From Hydrogenophaga flava NBRC 102514 (lineage in GTDB: Bacteria > Pseudomonadota > Gammaproteobacteria > Burkholderiales > Burkholderiaceae_C), in the NCBI RefSeq assembly GCF_001571145.1, contig NZ_BCTF01000002.1, positions 186,001 through 250,000 of the forward strand: 64,000 nucleotides of DNA, read 5' to 3'. The notes below the pieces were generated by a model, which saw only the letters and a program-made list of their open reading frames with translations, ran no database searches and was not told the DNA's origin. Positions within the stretch are counted from its first letter, which is position 1, and each line of letters begins with the position of its first letter. The position numbers and the translations under genes were made by a program. This document shows positions 38,833 to 52,123 of this stretch, one piece after another.

Positions 38833-39522
38833 ATGAAGGGTTCGGACAGCGGTGAAAAGGCCTTTCTTGGCGTGATCGTGCTCGACACGCGCTTCCCGCG
38901 TCCGCCCGGCGACATCGGCTGTCCGCAGACCTGGGCGCGGGCGGGCATCCCGGTGCGCTTGCGCGTCGTGCCAGGAGCGTCGGCACGGCGCGTGGTGCAG
39001 GAACAGGACACCGCGCTGCTCGGGCCGTTCATCGACGCGGCACGCGCGCTTGCGGATGAGGGTGCGCGCCTGATCACCACCAGCTGCGGATTCCTGGCCG
39101 GGTGGCAGACCGAGCTGCAGGCCGCAGTCCCGGTGCCTGTGATCACCTCCAGCCTGCTGCAGTGTGCCGAGCTGCCTGCGTCGGGCATCGTCACCTTTGA
39201 CGCGACCTCGCTGCACCCGTCGCTGCTGCGCAAGGCCGGTGTGCCCGCCGGAACACCGGTGCAAGGCCTTGCTCCGGGTTGCGAACTGCAGTCGCGCATC
39301 CTCGCCGATGACACGGTCCTGGACCTGGCGCAGGCGCAGCAGGATGTGGTGGCGGCTGCCATGGAGCTGGTGTCGCGGCACCCGCATTTGCAGACCCTGG
39401 TACTGGAGTGCACCAACATGCCGCCTTACCGTGCGGCGGTTGAACAGGCGACTGGGCGGCCGGTGCACGACCTGGAGACCTGGCTGCTGGCCAGGTGGAG
39501 AGAGCTCCGGGCGAACCTATGA
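38833..39522 (+). CDS. Aspartate/glutamate racemase-family protein
   Basis: About 229 residues. Two conserved cysteines flanked as in the Asp/Glu/hydantoin racemase superfamily occur in ARLITTSCGFLAGWQ and LVLECTNMPPYRAA. GTPVQGLAPG and the final HDLETWLLARWREL complete the fold. A GTG at 38812 is an upstream alternative start with little ribosome site. The gene is divergent from the DadA-like oxidase with about 50 bp between, suggesting shared control. Substrate unknown. Confidence 0.78.
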   Translation: MKGSDSGEKAFLGVIVLDTRFPRPPGDIGCPQTWARAGIPVRLRVVPGASARRVVQEQDTALLGPFIDAARALADEGARLITTSCGFLAGWQTELQAAVPVPVITSSLLQCAELPASGIVTFDATSLHPSLLRKAGVPAGTPVQGLAPGCELQSRILADDTVLDLAQAQQDVVAAAMELVSRHPHLQTLVLECTNMPPYRAAVEQATGRPVHDLETWLLARWRELRANL

Positions 39523-39559
39523 CACGCCAAAGGCGGGAAATCCATCCGAGAACGCGGCG

Positions 39560-39628
39560 GAACTGGCTTCGCCAGGCCGCACCGCGTTGCCCCCTTGAGG
39601 GGGGCGCGCGCAGCGCGGCGGGGGTGGG
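39560..39628. repeat. GC-rich palindromic intergenic element, copy 2
   Basis: CTGGCTTCGCCAG, then GCCCCCTTGAGGGGGGC, then GCGCGCGCAGCGCGGCG, the same order of elements as at 6597-6668. It again fills the gap between two convergent genes, here the racemase-family gene and lapB. Confidence 0.55.
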
Positions 39629-40774
39629 TCAAAGCTCTTCGACCCGGCGGGCTGGGTAGCTGTCCCAGCTCTGGCAACCGGGGCAGTGCCAGAAGTGCTG
39701 GCGCGCCTCGAAGCCGCAGGCGGCGCAACGATAGCGCTTGAGCGGCGCGGCTGCATGTTCGAGCGCCGCCTGGACCCGCTTCTGTGCAGCCGGGTCCGAC
39801 AGGGGCTCGCCGGACAGCCACTGGGTGGCCGCCACCAGCGAAGGCTCCCGCTCCAGGTGGCTGAGGTAGTGGGCCCGGGCCGCTGTTGCGCTGCCGCTGA
39901 GCGTGGCCAGCGCCTCGGTGATGTCCAGCGACGGGCCGTGGGCCTGCGCCTCGTTGAGCAATGCGATGGCTTCCTGCTGACGCCCGGTGGCGATCGAAAG
40001 ATCGGCGATGGGCCGCGCGGCCAGCGGGAACCCCTGCGGCGCATGGCGCACCAGTTGCAGCAGCGTGTCGAACGCACCCTTGGTGTCGCCCTGCTGCGCC
40101 TTCAGGGCCGACAGCGCCATCCAGCCGCGGACCATCTGCGGCGCGCGATCCACCGCCTTGTTGAGCAGGCGCTGGGCCTCGGCGGCGTCCCCCTGGCTCA
40201 TGGCCAGCTCGGCCTCTTCACACAGGTAGTGCGCAAGGCGAGGCGTGAAGCTGCCCTGGTGGGTGTCCTCCAGCCGCTGGGCCAGGATCTGCGCCTGGGG
40301 CCAGTCGCGCGAGCGTTCGGCAATCGACAACAGCGCCATCAGGGCTTCGCCCTCGTAGGCGGAACCTTCAAGCTTGTGCAGGGCGGACTCGGCACGGTCC
40401 AGCAGGCCTGCCTTGAGGAAGTCCAGCGCCAGCGCATGCTGGGCGCGGTCGCGGTCCTTGCGGCCGATGTCGGCGCGGGCCAGCAGGTGCTCGTGCACCC
40501 GCACAGCGCGGTCGTAGTCGCCACGGCGGCGGAACAGGTTGCCCAGCGCGAAGTGCAGCTCGGCGGTGTCGGGGTCTCCCTGCACCGCCTCGATGAAGGC
40601 GTCGATGGCCTGGTCCTGCTGTTCGTTGAGCAGGTGGTTCAGGCCCCGAAAATAGGCCTTGGGCGTCTGGCGGCTTTCCATGCGCCACTGACGCAGGTCC
40701 AGGCGTGAGGCCAGCCATCCGAGCGCGAAGGCCAGGGGAAGGCCCCAGAGGAGCCAGGTCAGGTCAAGTTCCAT
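39629..40774 (-). CDS. lapB: LapB (YciM), lipopolysaccharide assembly protein
   Basis: 381 residues: one N-terminal membrane helix (LTWLLWGLPLAFALGWLAS), the conserved SRQTPKAYFRGLNHLLNEQQ, a run of TPR repeats, and a C-terminal rubredoxin-like zinc site CAACGF and CPGCQSW. LapB guides FtsH degradation of LpxC and so sets LPS amount. It overlaps lapA by 11 nt, the standard order. Confidence 0.95.
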   Translation of the reverse strand: MELDLTWLLWGLPLAFALGWLASRLDLRQWRMESRQTPKAYFRGLNHLLNEQQDQAIDAFIEAVQGDPDTAELHFALGNLFRRRGDYDRAVRVHEHLLARADIGRKDRDRAQHALALDFLKAGLLDRAESALHKLEGSAYEGEALMALLSIAERSRDWPQAQILAQRLEDTHQGSFTPRLAHYLCEEAELAMSQGDAAEAQRLLNKAVDRAPQMVRGWMALSALKAQQGDTKGAFDTLLQLVRHAPQGFPLAARPIADLSIATGRQQEAIALLNEAQAHGPSLDITEALATLSGSATAARAHYLSHLEREPSLVAATQWLSGEPLSDPAAQKRVQAALEHAAAPLKRYRCAACGFEARQHFWHCPGCQSWDSYPARRVEEL

Positions 40775-41066
40775 TCGGGGGGCGGGACACGGTGGACACC
40801 GCATCCGGGACGGCGGGAGGCAAGGATGTTGGTGCAGTCACCGGTCTGGCGGCGGAACGCCGACGCGCCCGCAGCCACAGCGGCAGCATCACCACCACGC
40901 CCAGTACCACGCCCACCAGCAAGGCACACAGAAGAATCAGCACCAGCGGGGCCTGCCAGCGCGCCCCGAAGAACAGGTGCATGGTGACCGTGTCCTGATT
41001 GTTCAGCGCGAAGGCGAAGAGAACAAAAAAAATGGCTGCATTGAGCAGCCACGTCAGGTATTTCAA
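40764..41066 (-). CDS. lapA: LapA domain membrane protein
   Basis: 100 residues with two membrane helices and the family pattern FALNNQDTVTMHLFFG followed by LILLCALLVGVVLG, then a basic RARRR segment. It is the partner of LapB and lies between ihfB and lapB as in most Burkholderiales. Confidence 0.93.
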   Translation of the reverse strand: MKYLTWLLNAAIFFVLFAFALNNQDTVTMHLFFGARWQAPLVLILLCALLVGVVLGVVVMLPLWLRARRRSAARPVTAPTSLPPAVPDAVSTVSRPPNGT

Positions 41067-41099
41067 ATCATCCCCTCTGTGGTGGGACGATTGTAGCGA

Positions 41100-41420
41100 T
41101 CAGGCCGTATTTTTCGGCTCTCGACCCAGGATCTCCGCCGTCTTGGCATCGACCTGCTCGCGCAGGGCTTTACCGGGCTTGAAGTGGGGCACCCGCTTCT
41201 CGGGAATCATCACGCTCTCGCCCGAACGCGGATTGCGTCCAATGCGGGGCGAGCGGCGGTTGACAGAGAAGCTGCCGAACCCCCGGATCTCGATCCGGTG
41301 ACCTTTCACCAGGGCATCACCCATGGCGTCCAGGATCGCCTTGACAGCGAACTCGGCGTCGCGGTGGGTGAGCTGGCTGAAACGGCTGGCCAGTGCTTCG
41401 ACAAGGTCGCTGCGGGTCAT
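41100..41420 (-). CDS. ihfB: Integration host factor beta subunit
   Basis: 106 residues. [17 protein letters not shown] is the IHF-beta start, and the DNA-binding arm shows [22 protein letters not shown] and the intercalating Pro in that arm. The start at 41420 removes an 18-residue upstream extension without family support. It follows rpsA as usual. IHF bends DNA and would serve sigma-54 promoters such as that of pedF. Confidence 0.95.
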   Translation of the reverse strand: MTRSDLVEALASRFSQLTHRDAEFAVKAILDAMGDALVKGHRIEIRGFGSFSVNRRSPRIGRNPRSGESVMIPEKRVPHFKPGKALREQVDAKTAEILGREPKNTA

Positions 41421-41462
41421 GACTGAACTCGGGCGTTGGGGTGTCCGGAACAGCGCCGGGCC

Positions 41463-41487
41463 CTGCCGGTGCATGAAGCACCGGCAG
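41463..41487. repeat. Hairpin between rpsA and ihfB
   Basis: GCCGGTGC at 41465-41472 and GCACCGGC at 41478-41485 form a perfect 8-bp stem with a 5-nt loop. There is no T-run, so it is not a clear terminator; it may slow or process the rpsA-ihfB transcript. Confidence 0.45.
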
Positions 41488-41504
41488 AAGCCTCAGGCTG
41501 GATC

Positions 41505-43181
41505 TCAGTTGTTGCTGTCCAGCTTGGCCTTGAGCAGGGCGCCCAGGTTGGTCGTGCCGGCGTTGCCCGTGTTCTGGTTCAGGCTGGCCATGGCTTCGTT
41601 CTGGTCGGCCATGTCCTTGGCCTTGATCGACAGCTGGATGTTGCGGGTCTTGCGATCCACGTTCACCACCACGGCCGTGACTTCGTCGCCATCCTTGAGC
41701 ACGTTGCGGGCATCTTCCACGCGATCGCGGGAGATTTCCGAGGCGCGCAGGTAGCCGATGACGTCTTCGCCCAGGTCGATTTCGGCGCCCTTGGCGTCCA
41801 CGGTCTTGACCTTGCCGGTCACCACGGAACCCTTGTCGTTGACCGACACGAAGGTGGTGAACGGGTCGCCATCAAGCTGCTTGATGCCCAGGGAGATGCG
41901 CTCGCGCTCGACGTCGATGGCCAGCACGATGGCTTCGACTTCCTGGCCCTTCTTGAAGTTGCGCACGGCGGCTTCGCCGGCTTCGTTCCAGGACAGATCG
42001 GACAGGTGCACCAGGCCGTCGATACCGGCAGCCAGACCCACGAACACGCCGAAGTCGGTGATCGACTTGATCGGGCCCTTGACGCGGTCGCCGCGCTTGG
42101 TCTGCTCGGCGAACTCGTGCCAGGGGTTGGCACGGCACTGCTTCATGCCCAGGGAGATGCGACGCTTGTCTTCGTCGATGTCCAGCACCATGACTTCGAC
42201 TTCGTCACCCAGCGACACCAGCTTGGACGGGGCCACGTTCTTGTTGGTCCAGTCCATTTCGGAGACGTGCACCAGGCCTTCGATGCCCGGCTCGAGTTCC
42301 ACGAACGCGCCGTAGTCGGCGATGTTGGTGATCTTGCCGAACATGCGCGTGCCTTGCGGGTAGCGGCGGGCCACGCCCATCCACGGGTCGTCGCCCATCT
42401 GCTTCAGACCCAGCGAGACGCGGTGCTTCTCGGTGTCGAACTTCAGGATCTTGGCGGTGATTTCCTGGCCAGCCGTCACCACTTCGCTCGGGTGACGGAC
42501 ACGGCGCCAAGCCATGTCGGTGATGTGCAGCAGGCCGTCGATGCCACCCAGGTCCACGAACGCACCGTATTCGGTGATGTTCTTGACCACGCCGTTGACG
42601 ATGGCGCCTTCCTTGAGGGTGTCCATCAGCTTGGCGCGCTCTTCGCCCATGGAGGCTTCCACCACGGCGCGGCGGCTCAGCACCACGTTGTTGCGCTTGC
42701 GGTCGAGCTTGATGACCTTGAATTCCAGGGTCTTGTTCTCGTAGGGGGTCAGATCCTTGGTCGGACGGCTGTCGACCAGCGAGCCCGGCAGGAAGGCGCT
42801 GATGCCGTTGACCATGACCTTGAGGCCGCCCTTTACCTTGCTGGAGGTCGTACCGGTGACGAACTCGCCGGACTCCAGGGCCTTTTCCAGGGCCATCCAG
42901 GAGGCCAGGCGCTTGGCCTTGTCGCGCGACAGCAGGGTGTCGCCGAAGCCGTTTTCGACGGAGTCGATCGCCACGGACACGAAATCACCGACCTGGACTT
43001 CGAGTTCGCCCTGGTCGTTCTTGAATTCGTTCAGAGGCACGTAGGCTTCCGACTTCAGACCGGCGTTGACCACCACATGGTTGTGCTCGATGCGCACGAC
43101 TTCGGCGGTGATGACTTCACCCGAGCGCATTTCAGCGCGCTTGAGGGACTCTTCGAAGAGGGCGGCAAAAGATTCAGACAT
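41505..43181 (-). CDS. rpsA: 30S ribosomal protein S1
   Basis: 558 residues with six S1 RNA-binding domains; the repeats are marked by [29 protein letters not shown] and [15 protein letters not shown]. The start [15 protein letters not shown] is canonical. Domains 1-2 bind the ribosome and 3-6 bind mRNA. It lies between aroA/cmk and ihfB, 185 bp from the former. Confidence 0.97.
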   Translation of the reverse strand: MSESFAALFEESLKRAEMRSGEVITAEVVRIEHNHVVVNAGLKSEAYVPLNEFKNDQGELEVQVGDFVSVAIDSVENGFGDTLLSRDKAKRLASWMALEKALESGEFVTGTTSSKVKGGLKVMVNGISAFLPGSLVDSRPTKDLTPYENKTLEFKVIKLDRKRNNVVLSRRAVVEASMGEERAKLMDTLKEGAIVNGVVKNITEYGAFVDLGGIDGLLHITDMAWRRVRHPSEVVTAGQEITAKILKFDTEKHRVSLGLKQMGDDPWMGVARRYPQGTRMFGKITNIADYGAFVELEPGIEGLVHVSEMDWTNKNVAPSKLVSLGDEVEVMVLDIDEDKRRISLGMKQCRANPWHEFAEQTKRGDRVKGPIKSITDFGVFVGLAAGIDGLVHLSDLSWNEAGEAAVRNFKKGQEVEAIVLAIDVERERISLGIKQLDGDPFTTFVSVNDKGSVVTGKVKTVDAKGAEIDLGEDVIGYLRASEISRDRVEDARNVLKDGDEVTAVVVNVDRKTRNIQLSIKAKDMADQNEAMASLNQNTGNAGTTNLGALLKAKLDSNN

Positions 43182-43366
43182 TGAGTTTCCTATGGCCACC
43201 TGGCGTCGAGGCGCAACCGCATCGCTATGGACGGATGCGCGGGATTTCGACGGTTGGGCGGCGTTGACATGCGGTGCGTGACACCGCGGGTTAAGTGAAA
43301 GAACCATCGGGCCTGCGGGCTGTGAACACCCGGCGGGGCCATCTGGGCCATCGTAAAAAAGGCGGG

Positions 43367-45385
43367 TCAGTTGCCTGGAGCCGCCGCTGTGCCTTCCCAC
43401 CAGTCAAGAACCAGTTGCACCGAGGCTTCGATGCTCAGGTCCGAGTTGTCCAGCAGCTGGGCGTCTTCGGCGGGCTTCAATGGGGCATGAGTACGGGACA
43501 TGTCCCGGTGGTCGCGCGCCTTGAGGTCTGCCAAAAGGTCGTCGATGCTAGCAGAAATTCCCTTGGAAATCAATTGTTTATGGCGTCTTTGGGCCCGTTG
43601 TTCGGTGCTGGCGGTGAGAAACACCTTCAGGCCTGCGTCCGGGAAGATCACCGTGCCCATGTCGCGGCCATCGGCCACCAGCCCCGGCAGGCGCCGGAAG
43701 CTTTGCTGCAGGCCATGCAGCGCCGCCCTCACCGCAGGGTGCTGGGACACCCGGGAGGCCATGCCGCCGGTGGATTCCAGCCGCAACGGATCGGTGATGT
43801 CCCGCCCGGCGAGGAATACGCGGTGGTCGCGGAAGGCCAAGGGCAAGTGGGCGGCCAGGCGGGCGAGGGCCGCTTCATCGTCCAGGTCCAGTCCTGCGTC
43901 CTGTGCGGCCAGAGCCGTGGCGCGGTAGAGGGCGCCGGAGTCCAGCAGGTGAAACCCCAGCCGTCGGGCAACCTCGGAGGCCAGTGTGCCTTTGCCGGAC
44001 GCGGTGGGCCCGTCGATGCAGATCACCGGGATGCGCTCTGCCGGCGTTGCACACAGCTCGAACAGGGTTTCGAAGTAGTCCGGGAAGGTCTTGGCCACGC
44101 ACTTCGGATCTTCAATGCGTACGGTGACGCCATCCGGATTGAAGGCGACCAGCGAAAAGCACATGGCGACGCGGTGGTCGTCGTAGGTGTGGATGCTCGC
44201 ACCCGTCCAGCGGGCGGGCGGCGTGACGCGGATGAAGTCGGCACCTTCCTCGACCGTCGCGCCCAGCTTGCGGCATTCGATGGCCATGGCCGCAATCCGG
44301 TCGGTTTCCTTGACACGCCAGCTCGCAATGTTGCGCAGTGTGGTGGTGCCGTCGGCGTAGAGCGCCATCACCGCGAGCGTCATGGCCGCGTCGGGAATGT
44401 GGTTGCAGTCCAGGTCGATGGCCTTCAGGGGCCACTGGCCGCGCCGGATGTGCAGGCGGTTGGCTTCTCCCGTCACCTCGGCACCCATCATCCGGGCCGC
44501 CTCGACGAACCGGATGTCGCCCTGTATGGACGACAGACCCACGCCTTCGATGGTCACGCCATCGCAGCCTTCACGGGCAGGCGCCAGGGCACCCAGGGCG
44601 ATGAAATAGCTCGCCGATGAGGCGTCTCCTTCGACGTGGACCAGCCCGGGAGACACATAGCGGCTGCCGGCGGGGATCGTGAATCTGGACCAGTCGTCGC
44701 GCTGTACGCGCACGCCGAACCGCTCCAGGAGGTTGAGCGTGATCTCGATGTACGGTTTGGAGATTAGTTCGCCAACCACGTCGATCACCACCCGGCGCTC
44801 GCGCGCCACCAGCGGCAAGGCCAGTAGCAGCGCCGTGAGGAACTGGCTGGAGACATCGCCCCGCACCCGGATCGGCTGGTCGAGTCGGAGCGCAGATGGC
44901 GTGCCATTGCCCAGGCGCAAGGGCGGGTAGCCCTCCTGACCAATACAGTCCACCGGACAACCCAGCTGGCGCAGCGCGTCGACGAGGTCACCGATGGGCC
45001 GCTCGTGCATGCGAGGGATGCCGCTCAGCTCGAAACGCCCGCCCTGCTCGGCGGCCAGCAGCGCGAGTGCTGCGGTGAGCGGCCGCATGGCGGTGCCGGC
45101 GTTGCCCAGGAACAGCGCAGCCTCCCGCACGGGCAGCTGACCGCCCAGGCCGTGCACACGCAGCAGGTTGTCTGGGAGCTGTTCAATGCGGCAACCCAGC
45201 TTGTCCAGGGCGGCCAGCATGACGCGGGTGTCGTCCGAATCGAGCAGGTCGGCAATGTCGGTGTGGCCGGCGCTCAGGGCCGAGAGCAGCAGCACGCGGT
45301 TGGAAATGCTCTTGGATCCGGGCAGGCGGACGGTACCGCCCGCGCTGGCCAGAGGCGGGATATCGAGATGGGCAATGGCGTACAT
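43367..45385 (-). CDS. aroA: Bifunctional EPSP synthase / cytidylate kinase (AroA-Cmk fusion)
   Basis: 672 residues in one frame. Residues 1 to about 440 are 3-phosphoshikimate 1-carboxyvinyltransferase ([46 protein letters not shown]). From about 450 a complete cytidylate kinase follows ([46 protein letters not shown]). The two are joined by only about ten residues. The fusion joins the shikimate pathway with nucleotide supply and is known in Comamonadaceae. It follows tyrA by 15 nt. Confidence 0.96.
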   Translation of the reverse strand: MYAIAHLDIPPLASAGGTVRLPGSKSISNRVLLLSALSAGHTDIADLLDSDDTRVMLAALDKLGCRIEQLPDNLLRVHGLGGQLPVREAALFLGNAGTAMRPLTAALALLAAEQGGRFELSGIPRMHERPIGDLVDALRQLGCPVDCIGQEGYPPLRLGNGTPSALRLDQPIRVRGDVSSQFLTALLLALPLVARERRVVIDVVGELISKPYIEITLNLLERFGVRVQRDDWSRFTIPAGSRYVSPGLVHVEGDASSASYFIALGALAPAREGCDGVTIEGVGLSSIQGDIRFVEAARMMGAEVTGEANRLHIRRGQWPLKAIDLDCNHIPDAAMTLAVMALYADGTTTLRNIASWRVKETDRIAAMAIECRKLGATVEEGADFIRVTPPARWTGASIHTYDDHRVAMCFSLVAFNPDGVTVRIEDPKCVAKTFPDYFETLFELCATPAERIPVICIDGPTASGKGTLASEVARRLGFHLLDSGALYRATALAAQDAGLDLDDEAALARLAAHLPLAFRDHRVFLAGRDITDPLRLESTGGMASRVSQHPAVRAALHGLQQSFRRLPGLVADGRDMGTVIFPDAGLKVFLTASTEQRAQRRHKQLISKGISASIDDLLADLKARDHRDMSRTHAPLKPAEDAQLLDNSDLSIEASVQLVLDWWEGTAAAPGN

Positions 45386-45400
45386 GCGCGGGGAGGGGGG

Positions 45401-46297
45401 TCAGCTCTGGGGCTTGTGGGCGCTCATGCGCCACCGCGAGCGGGTCTGGCTGGCTTTGTCGATCAGGGCTTCAAGCGCGTCCGGGTTGCCTGAGGCAATG
45501 GCGGACTCGAAGGCATGCAGGGCGCGCTGGAACTGGCGGGACTGTGCGATCAGCTCCTCACGGTTGGACAGCAGGATGTCGCGCCAGACGCTGGGATCGC
45601 TGGCGGCGATCCGCGTGAAGTCGCGGAAACCAGGACCAGCGAGGGACAGGAACTGCTTGCCATGTTCGTGGCCTGCAATGGCATTCATGAGTGCAAACGC
45701 AATCATGTGCGGCAGGTGGCTGACCGCCGCATAGGCCGCATCGTGTGCTTCGGGCGACATGCGCTGCACATGGCAACCCAGCGCCGTCCAGAGCTGATCC
45801 GCCTTCTCCAGTTGGACTGTCTGGGTGCGCTCGATGGGGGTGAGGATGACCTGGCGGCCCTGGTACAGGTCGGCGTCGACGTTCTCGACCCCCGCCAGTT
45901 CCTTGCCTGTGATCGGGTGTGCGGGCACGAGCACGCCCACCTGGTCTTTGAGTACGCGCCGCGCCGCGTCGATGACCTCCCGCTTGGTGGAGCCGACGTC
46001 CATCACCAGCGTGTCCTTGGTCAGCAGATGGCGGATCGCCTTGAAGGTGGCTTCGGTGGCCGACACCGGGACTGCGACCAGCACCAGATCGGCGCCGGAC
46101 ACGGCCAGAAGGGCAGAGGGCGCCTCGATGTCGATGACACCCATCTGGCGGGCGCGTTCGGTGGTGGATGGCGATTTGCTGTATCCGACGACACGCTTGA
46201 CCAGCCCGGCCCTCTTCATGGCCAGCGCGAACGATCCGCCCATCAGGCCGCAGCCGATCAGGCCCAGTTGTTCAAATTTGAGAGGGGGGGCGTTCAT
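45401..46297 (-). CDS. tyrA: Prephenate dehydrogenase
   Basis: 298 residues: NAD motif LGLIGCGLMGGSFALAM, MDVGSTKREVID, and the catalytic His region PAHPITGKELAGVENV, plus SHLPHMIAFAL. It converts prephenate to 4-hydroxyphenylpyruvate for tyrosine. The ATG at 46297 (MNAPPLKFEQ) lies 1 nt after the pheA stop; upstream in-frame codons are inside pheA. Confidence 0.95.
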   Translation of the reverse strand: MNAPPLKFEQLGLIGCGLMGGSFALAMKRAGLVKRVVGYSKSPSTTERARQMGVIDIEAPSALLAVSGADLVLVAVPVSATEATFKAIRHLLTKDTLVMDVGSTKREVIDAARRVLKDQVGVLVPAHPITGKELAGVENVDADLYQGRQVILTPIERTQTVQLEKADQLWTALGCHVQRMSPEAHDAAYAAVSHLPHMIAFALMNAIAGHEHGKQFLSLAGPGFRDFTRIAASDPSVWRDILLSNREELIAQSRQFQRALHAFESAIASGNPDALEALIDKASQTRSRWRMSAHKPQS

Positions 46298-46298
46298 G

Positions 46299-47399
46299 TC
46301 ATTCGCTGACCGGATAGGCACCCAGCACTTTGTAGAACGCGCACAGGCCCTGCAGTTCCTTCAGGGCCGCGGCCACGTTGGGCTGCGAGGGGTGACCCGC
46401 GAGGTCGATGTAGAAGTAGTACTCCCACTGGCCGGACTTGGCCGGGCGGGATTCGAACCGGGTCATGGAGACGCCGTTGTTCTTCAGCGGCACGAGCAGG
46501 TCGTGCACGGCACCTGGGCGGTTTGGCACCGACACAACCAGACTGGTGCAGTCTCGCCCAGAGGCAGGGGGTGTGGCCAGGGTCTGCGGCAGGCAGATCA
46601 CCAGGAAGCGCGTGCGGTTGTAGGCCTCGTCCTGGATGGCGTGCGAGACGATGTGCAGACCGAACTGCGCTGCGGCGCGCTCGCTCGCAACGGCCGCCCA
46701 GGCCGGGTTGGTGGCAGCGAGCCGCGCGCCTTCGGCGTTGCTGGAGACAGCGCGGCGTTCGGCCCTGGGCAGGTGCTGCGTGAGCCAGCCTTGGCACTGG
46801 GCCAGCGCCTGCGGGTGGGCCAGCACCACCTCGACCGCGTCCAGGTTGTTCACCTGGCGCAGCAGGTTGTGGCGCACCAGCAGGCTGACTTCGCCCACCA
46901 CATGCACCGGAGAACGCAGGAACAGGTCCAGCGAACGGGCCACCACGCCTTCCGTGGAATTCTCGACACCCACCACACCGAATTGGGCGGTGCCCGCCGC
47001 GGTTGCGTGGAACACCTCGTCAAAGCTGCTGCAGTAGATCAGGTTGGCGGCGCTGCCGAAGAACTCGATGGCGGCTTGTTCGGTGAAGGTGCCTTCAGGG
47101 CCGAGCACGGCCACGCGCTGCGGGGCTTCCAGCGCCAGACAGGCCGACATGATCTCGCGCCAGATGGCCGCCACATGCTGGTTCAGCAGCGGGCCCTGGT
47201 TGGCGTGCTGGATCTTGTCGATCACCTGGGCCACACGGTCGGGACGGAAGAAGGGCGAGCCTTCGGCGCGCTTGATCTTGCCCACCTGCTCGGCGACACG
47301 GGCGCGCTGGTTCAGAAGAGACAGCAGTTGCTGGTCGATGCTGTCGATCTGCACGCGCAGACCGGCGAGCGCTTCGGGCTGAACGGGTTGCTGGCTCAT
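46299..47399 (-). CDS. pheA: Chorismate mutase / prephenate dehydratase
   Basis: 366 residues. The N-terminal 90 residues are an AroQ chorismate mutase ([20 protein letters not shown]), followed by the dehydratase ([28 protein letters not shown]) and a C-terminal ACT domain with the Phe-binding [17 protein letters not shown]. It makes phenylpyruvate and is feedback-inhibited through ACT. Its start overlaps serC by 4 nt. Confidence 0.96.
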   Translation of the reverse strand: MSQQPVQPEALAGLRVQIDSIDQQLLSLLNQRARVAEQVGKIKRAEGSPFFRPDRVAQVIDKIQHANQGPLLNQHVAAIWREIMSACLALEAPQRVAVLGPEGTFTEQAAIEFFGSAANLIYCSSFDEVFHATAAGTAQFGVVGVENSTEGVVARSLDLFLRSPVHVVGEVSLLVRHNLLRQVNNLDAVEVVLAHPQALAQCQGWLTQHLPRAERRAVSSNAEGARLAATNPAWAAVASERAAAQFGLHIVSHAIQDEAYNRTRFLVICLPQTLATPPASGRDCTSLVVSVPNRPGAVHDLLVPLKNNGVSMTRFESRPAKSGQWEYYFYIDLAGHPSQPNVAAALKELQGLCAFYKVLGAYPVSE

Positions 47400-48501
47400 G
47401 CGCAGGTCTTTTCAAAATCGCGCATGTAGTCCAGCAGCGCCTGCACGCCCGCCAGCGGCATGGCGTTGTAGATGCTGGCACGCATGCCACCCACCGACTT
47501 GTGGCCTTTGAGTTGCAGCAGGCCACGCTCTTTTGCCCCAGCCAGGAAGGCCTCGTTGCGGCTCTCGTCGCGCAGGAAGAAGGGCACGTTCATGCGCGAA
47601 CGGCAGTCCATGGCCACTTTGTTCACATAAAACTGGGAACGGTCGATGAAGTTGTAGAGAAGGGTGGCCTTGGCCAGGTTGCGCGCTTCCATGGCTGCGA
47701 TGCCGGTGAAGTCACCCTCCTTCTGGCGCTTGAGCCACTGGAACACGAGTCCGGCCATGTAGATGCTGTAGGTGGGCGGCGTGTTGTACATGGACGCGTT
47801 GTCGGCCACGACGCGGTAGTCGAATGCGCTCGGGCAGATCGACAGGGCATGCCCCAGCAGGTCCTCACGCACCACCACCAGCGTCACACCCGCGGGGCCG
47901 AGGTTCTTTTGCGCGCCGCCAAAGGCCAGACCGACGCGCGACCAGTCCACCGGGCGCGACGCCACGTGCGACGAAAAATCGATCACCAGTGGCGCCTGGC
48001 TGCCCAGTGCATCGAGATCGGGCAGTTCGTGAAATTCAACGCCGTGGATGGTCTCGTTGCTGCAGATGTGTACGTACTTCGCATCGGCGCTGAGCTGCCA
48101 GCTGGCAGGGGGAGGCAGGCTGGTGTGGCCATCGGCTTCGTTGTTGGCGATCACCACCGGAGCGGCATACTTTCGCGCCTCTTTGGCCGACTTCTGGCTC
48201 CAGCTGCCGGTCACGACGAAGTCGACAGTCCCTCCGCGAGACAGGTTCATCGGCACGATCGCGTTTTCCGCCAGTCCCCCGCCCTGCATGAACAGGATGC
48301 GGAAGTGAGCCGGAACGGCGAGCAGCTCGCGCAGATCTGCCTCTGCCTGTGCCGCGATGGACATGAACTCCTTGCCGCGGTGGCTCATCTCCATCACGCC
48401 CATGCCGGAACCGTTCCAGTTCAGCATCTCGGCAGCGGCCTGCTGCAGCACTTCTTCTGGAATCGCGGCCGGACCGGCCGAGAAGTTGTAGGGGCGCTGG
48501 G

Positions 48502-48505
<4 letters not shown>
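47396..48505 (-). CDS. serC: Phosphoserine aminotransferase
   Basis: 369 residues starting [16 protein letters not shown], the family N-terminus. [11 protein letters not shown], the PLP-lysine segment [20 protein letters not shown] and [17 protein letters not shown] are intact. It serves serine and pyridoxal phosphate synthesis. The gene overlaps gyrA upstream and pheA downstream. Confidence 0.97.
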
Positions 48506-51138
<2,633 letters not shown>

Positions 51139-51277
51139 GAGCTTTGAAGGGGTCCGTGACGGAGAGGGAAAGCGAACAATTTTAGTGGACGGGTCGGTCG
51201 CAGGTCCGGGCGGCGACATGTTGTGTGTGGGCAACGTCCCGACGGGCGTTGCGGGCGGCCTTGTCCCCGCGCCAACC

Positions 51278-51305
51278 TTGGTATTCCGGAGGCTTGTGGC
51301 ACAAT
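51278..51305 (+). promoter_or_regulatory. Candidate sigma-70 promoter of the OmpA-family gene
   Basis: TTGGTA at 51278-51283 and CACAAT at 51300-51305 are 16 nt apart in the 250-bp gap between divergent gyrA and the OmpA-family gene. It predicts a leader of about 75 nt. The remainder of the gap shows no gene. Confidence 0.38.
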
Positions 51306-51388
51306 GATTTGAGCGTTACAGGTGGTGGTCACCTTGAGCGCGCTCAATCAGAAATCAGCCGTCTGCGGCTTACTCCAAGAGGAAAACC

Positions 51389-52057
51389 ATGAAAAAACTG
51401 AACTCAGTGGCAATGCTGTTCGCAACCGCCGCCATGGCATCGGCTGCTTTCGCTGCTCCCTCGAGCGGTACTGCGACGAACGACAACTGGCGCAGCGGCC
51501 ATGGCAACCTCCAGTGGAAGAACGGTGATGGCACCCTGTGCTGGCGCGATGCCAACTGGACGCCCGCCACTGCAGCCAAGGGCTGTGACGGCGCCATCGT
51601 GCCGGCTCCTGCCCCCGCACCCGCCCCGGCTCCCGCACCTGCCGCTGCCCCTGCTCCGGCCCCTGCACCGGCCCCTGCCGCCCCGGCCGCTCCCGCCGCC
51701 ACCAAGGTGACCTACGCTGCCGACGCCTTCTTCGATTTCGACAAGGCTGTTCTGAAGCCCGAAGGCAAGGCCAAGCTGGATGATCTGGCTGACAAGGTCA
51801 AGGGCATCAATCTGGAAGTGGTGATTGCCGTCGGCCACACCGACGCCACCGGCACCGACGGATACAACCAAAAGCTGTCCGTGCGTCGCGCTGAAGCTGT
51901 CAAGGCCTATCTGGTGAGCAAGGGCATTGAAAGCAACCGCGTGTACACCGAAGGCAAGGGCGAAGGCCAGCCAGTGGCAGACAACGGCACCAAGGAAGGC
52001 CGTGCCAAGAACCGCCGTGTGGAAGTCGAGGTGGTTGGTACCCGTACCAACAAGTAA
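51389..52057 (+). CDS. OmpA-family protein with Ala-Pro linker
   Basis: 222 residues: signal peptide ending ASAAFA, a short 45-residue tryptophan-containing segment (DNWRSGHGNLQWKNGDG, LCWRDANW), a linker of about 40 residues made of repeated Ala-Pro, then a C-terminal OmpA peptidoglycan-binding domain (FFDFDKAVLKPEGKAKL, VGHTDATGTDGYNQKLS, RRAEAVKAYL, NRRVEVEV). There is no eight-stranded barrel, so it is a periplasmic or outer-leaflet anchor rather than a full OmpA. It is probably abundant, given its good start signals and a strong terminator. Confidence 0.93.
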   Translation: MKKLNSVAMLFATAAMASAAFAAPSSGTATNDNWRSGHGNLQWKNGDGTLCWRDANWTPATAAKGCDGAIVPAPAPAPAPAPAPAAAPAPAPAPAPAAPAAPAATKVTYAADAFFDFDKAVLKPEGKAKLDDLADKVKGINLEVVIAVGHTDATGTDGYNQKLSVRRAEAVKAYLVSKGIESNRVYTEGKGEGQPVADNGTKEGRAKNRRVEVEVVGTRTNK

Positions 52058-52081
52058 GACTTGCCCGTCTCGTCTCTTCCG

Positions 52082-52116
52082 AAAAGCCCCAGGCGTGCAA
52101 ATGCCTGGGGCTTTTT
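52082..52116 (+). terminator. Rho-independent terminator after the OmpA-family gene
   Basis: A perfect 13-bp stem AAAAGCCCCAGGC / GCCTGGGGCTTTT with an 8-nt loop ends in a T-run, 25 nt after the stop codon. Confidence 0.92.
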
Positions 52117-52123
52117 GCTGGGC

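Noticed and set aside
43367..45385. Frameshift or assembly error joining aroA and cmk
   Set aside because: The frame is open with a sensible linker and both enzymes complete; the fusion is known in Comamonadaceae.
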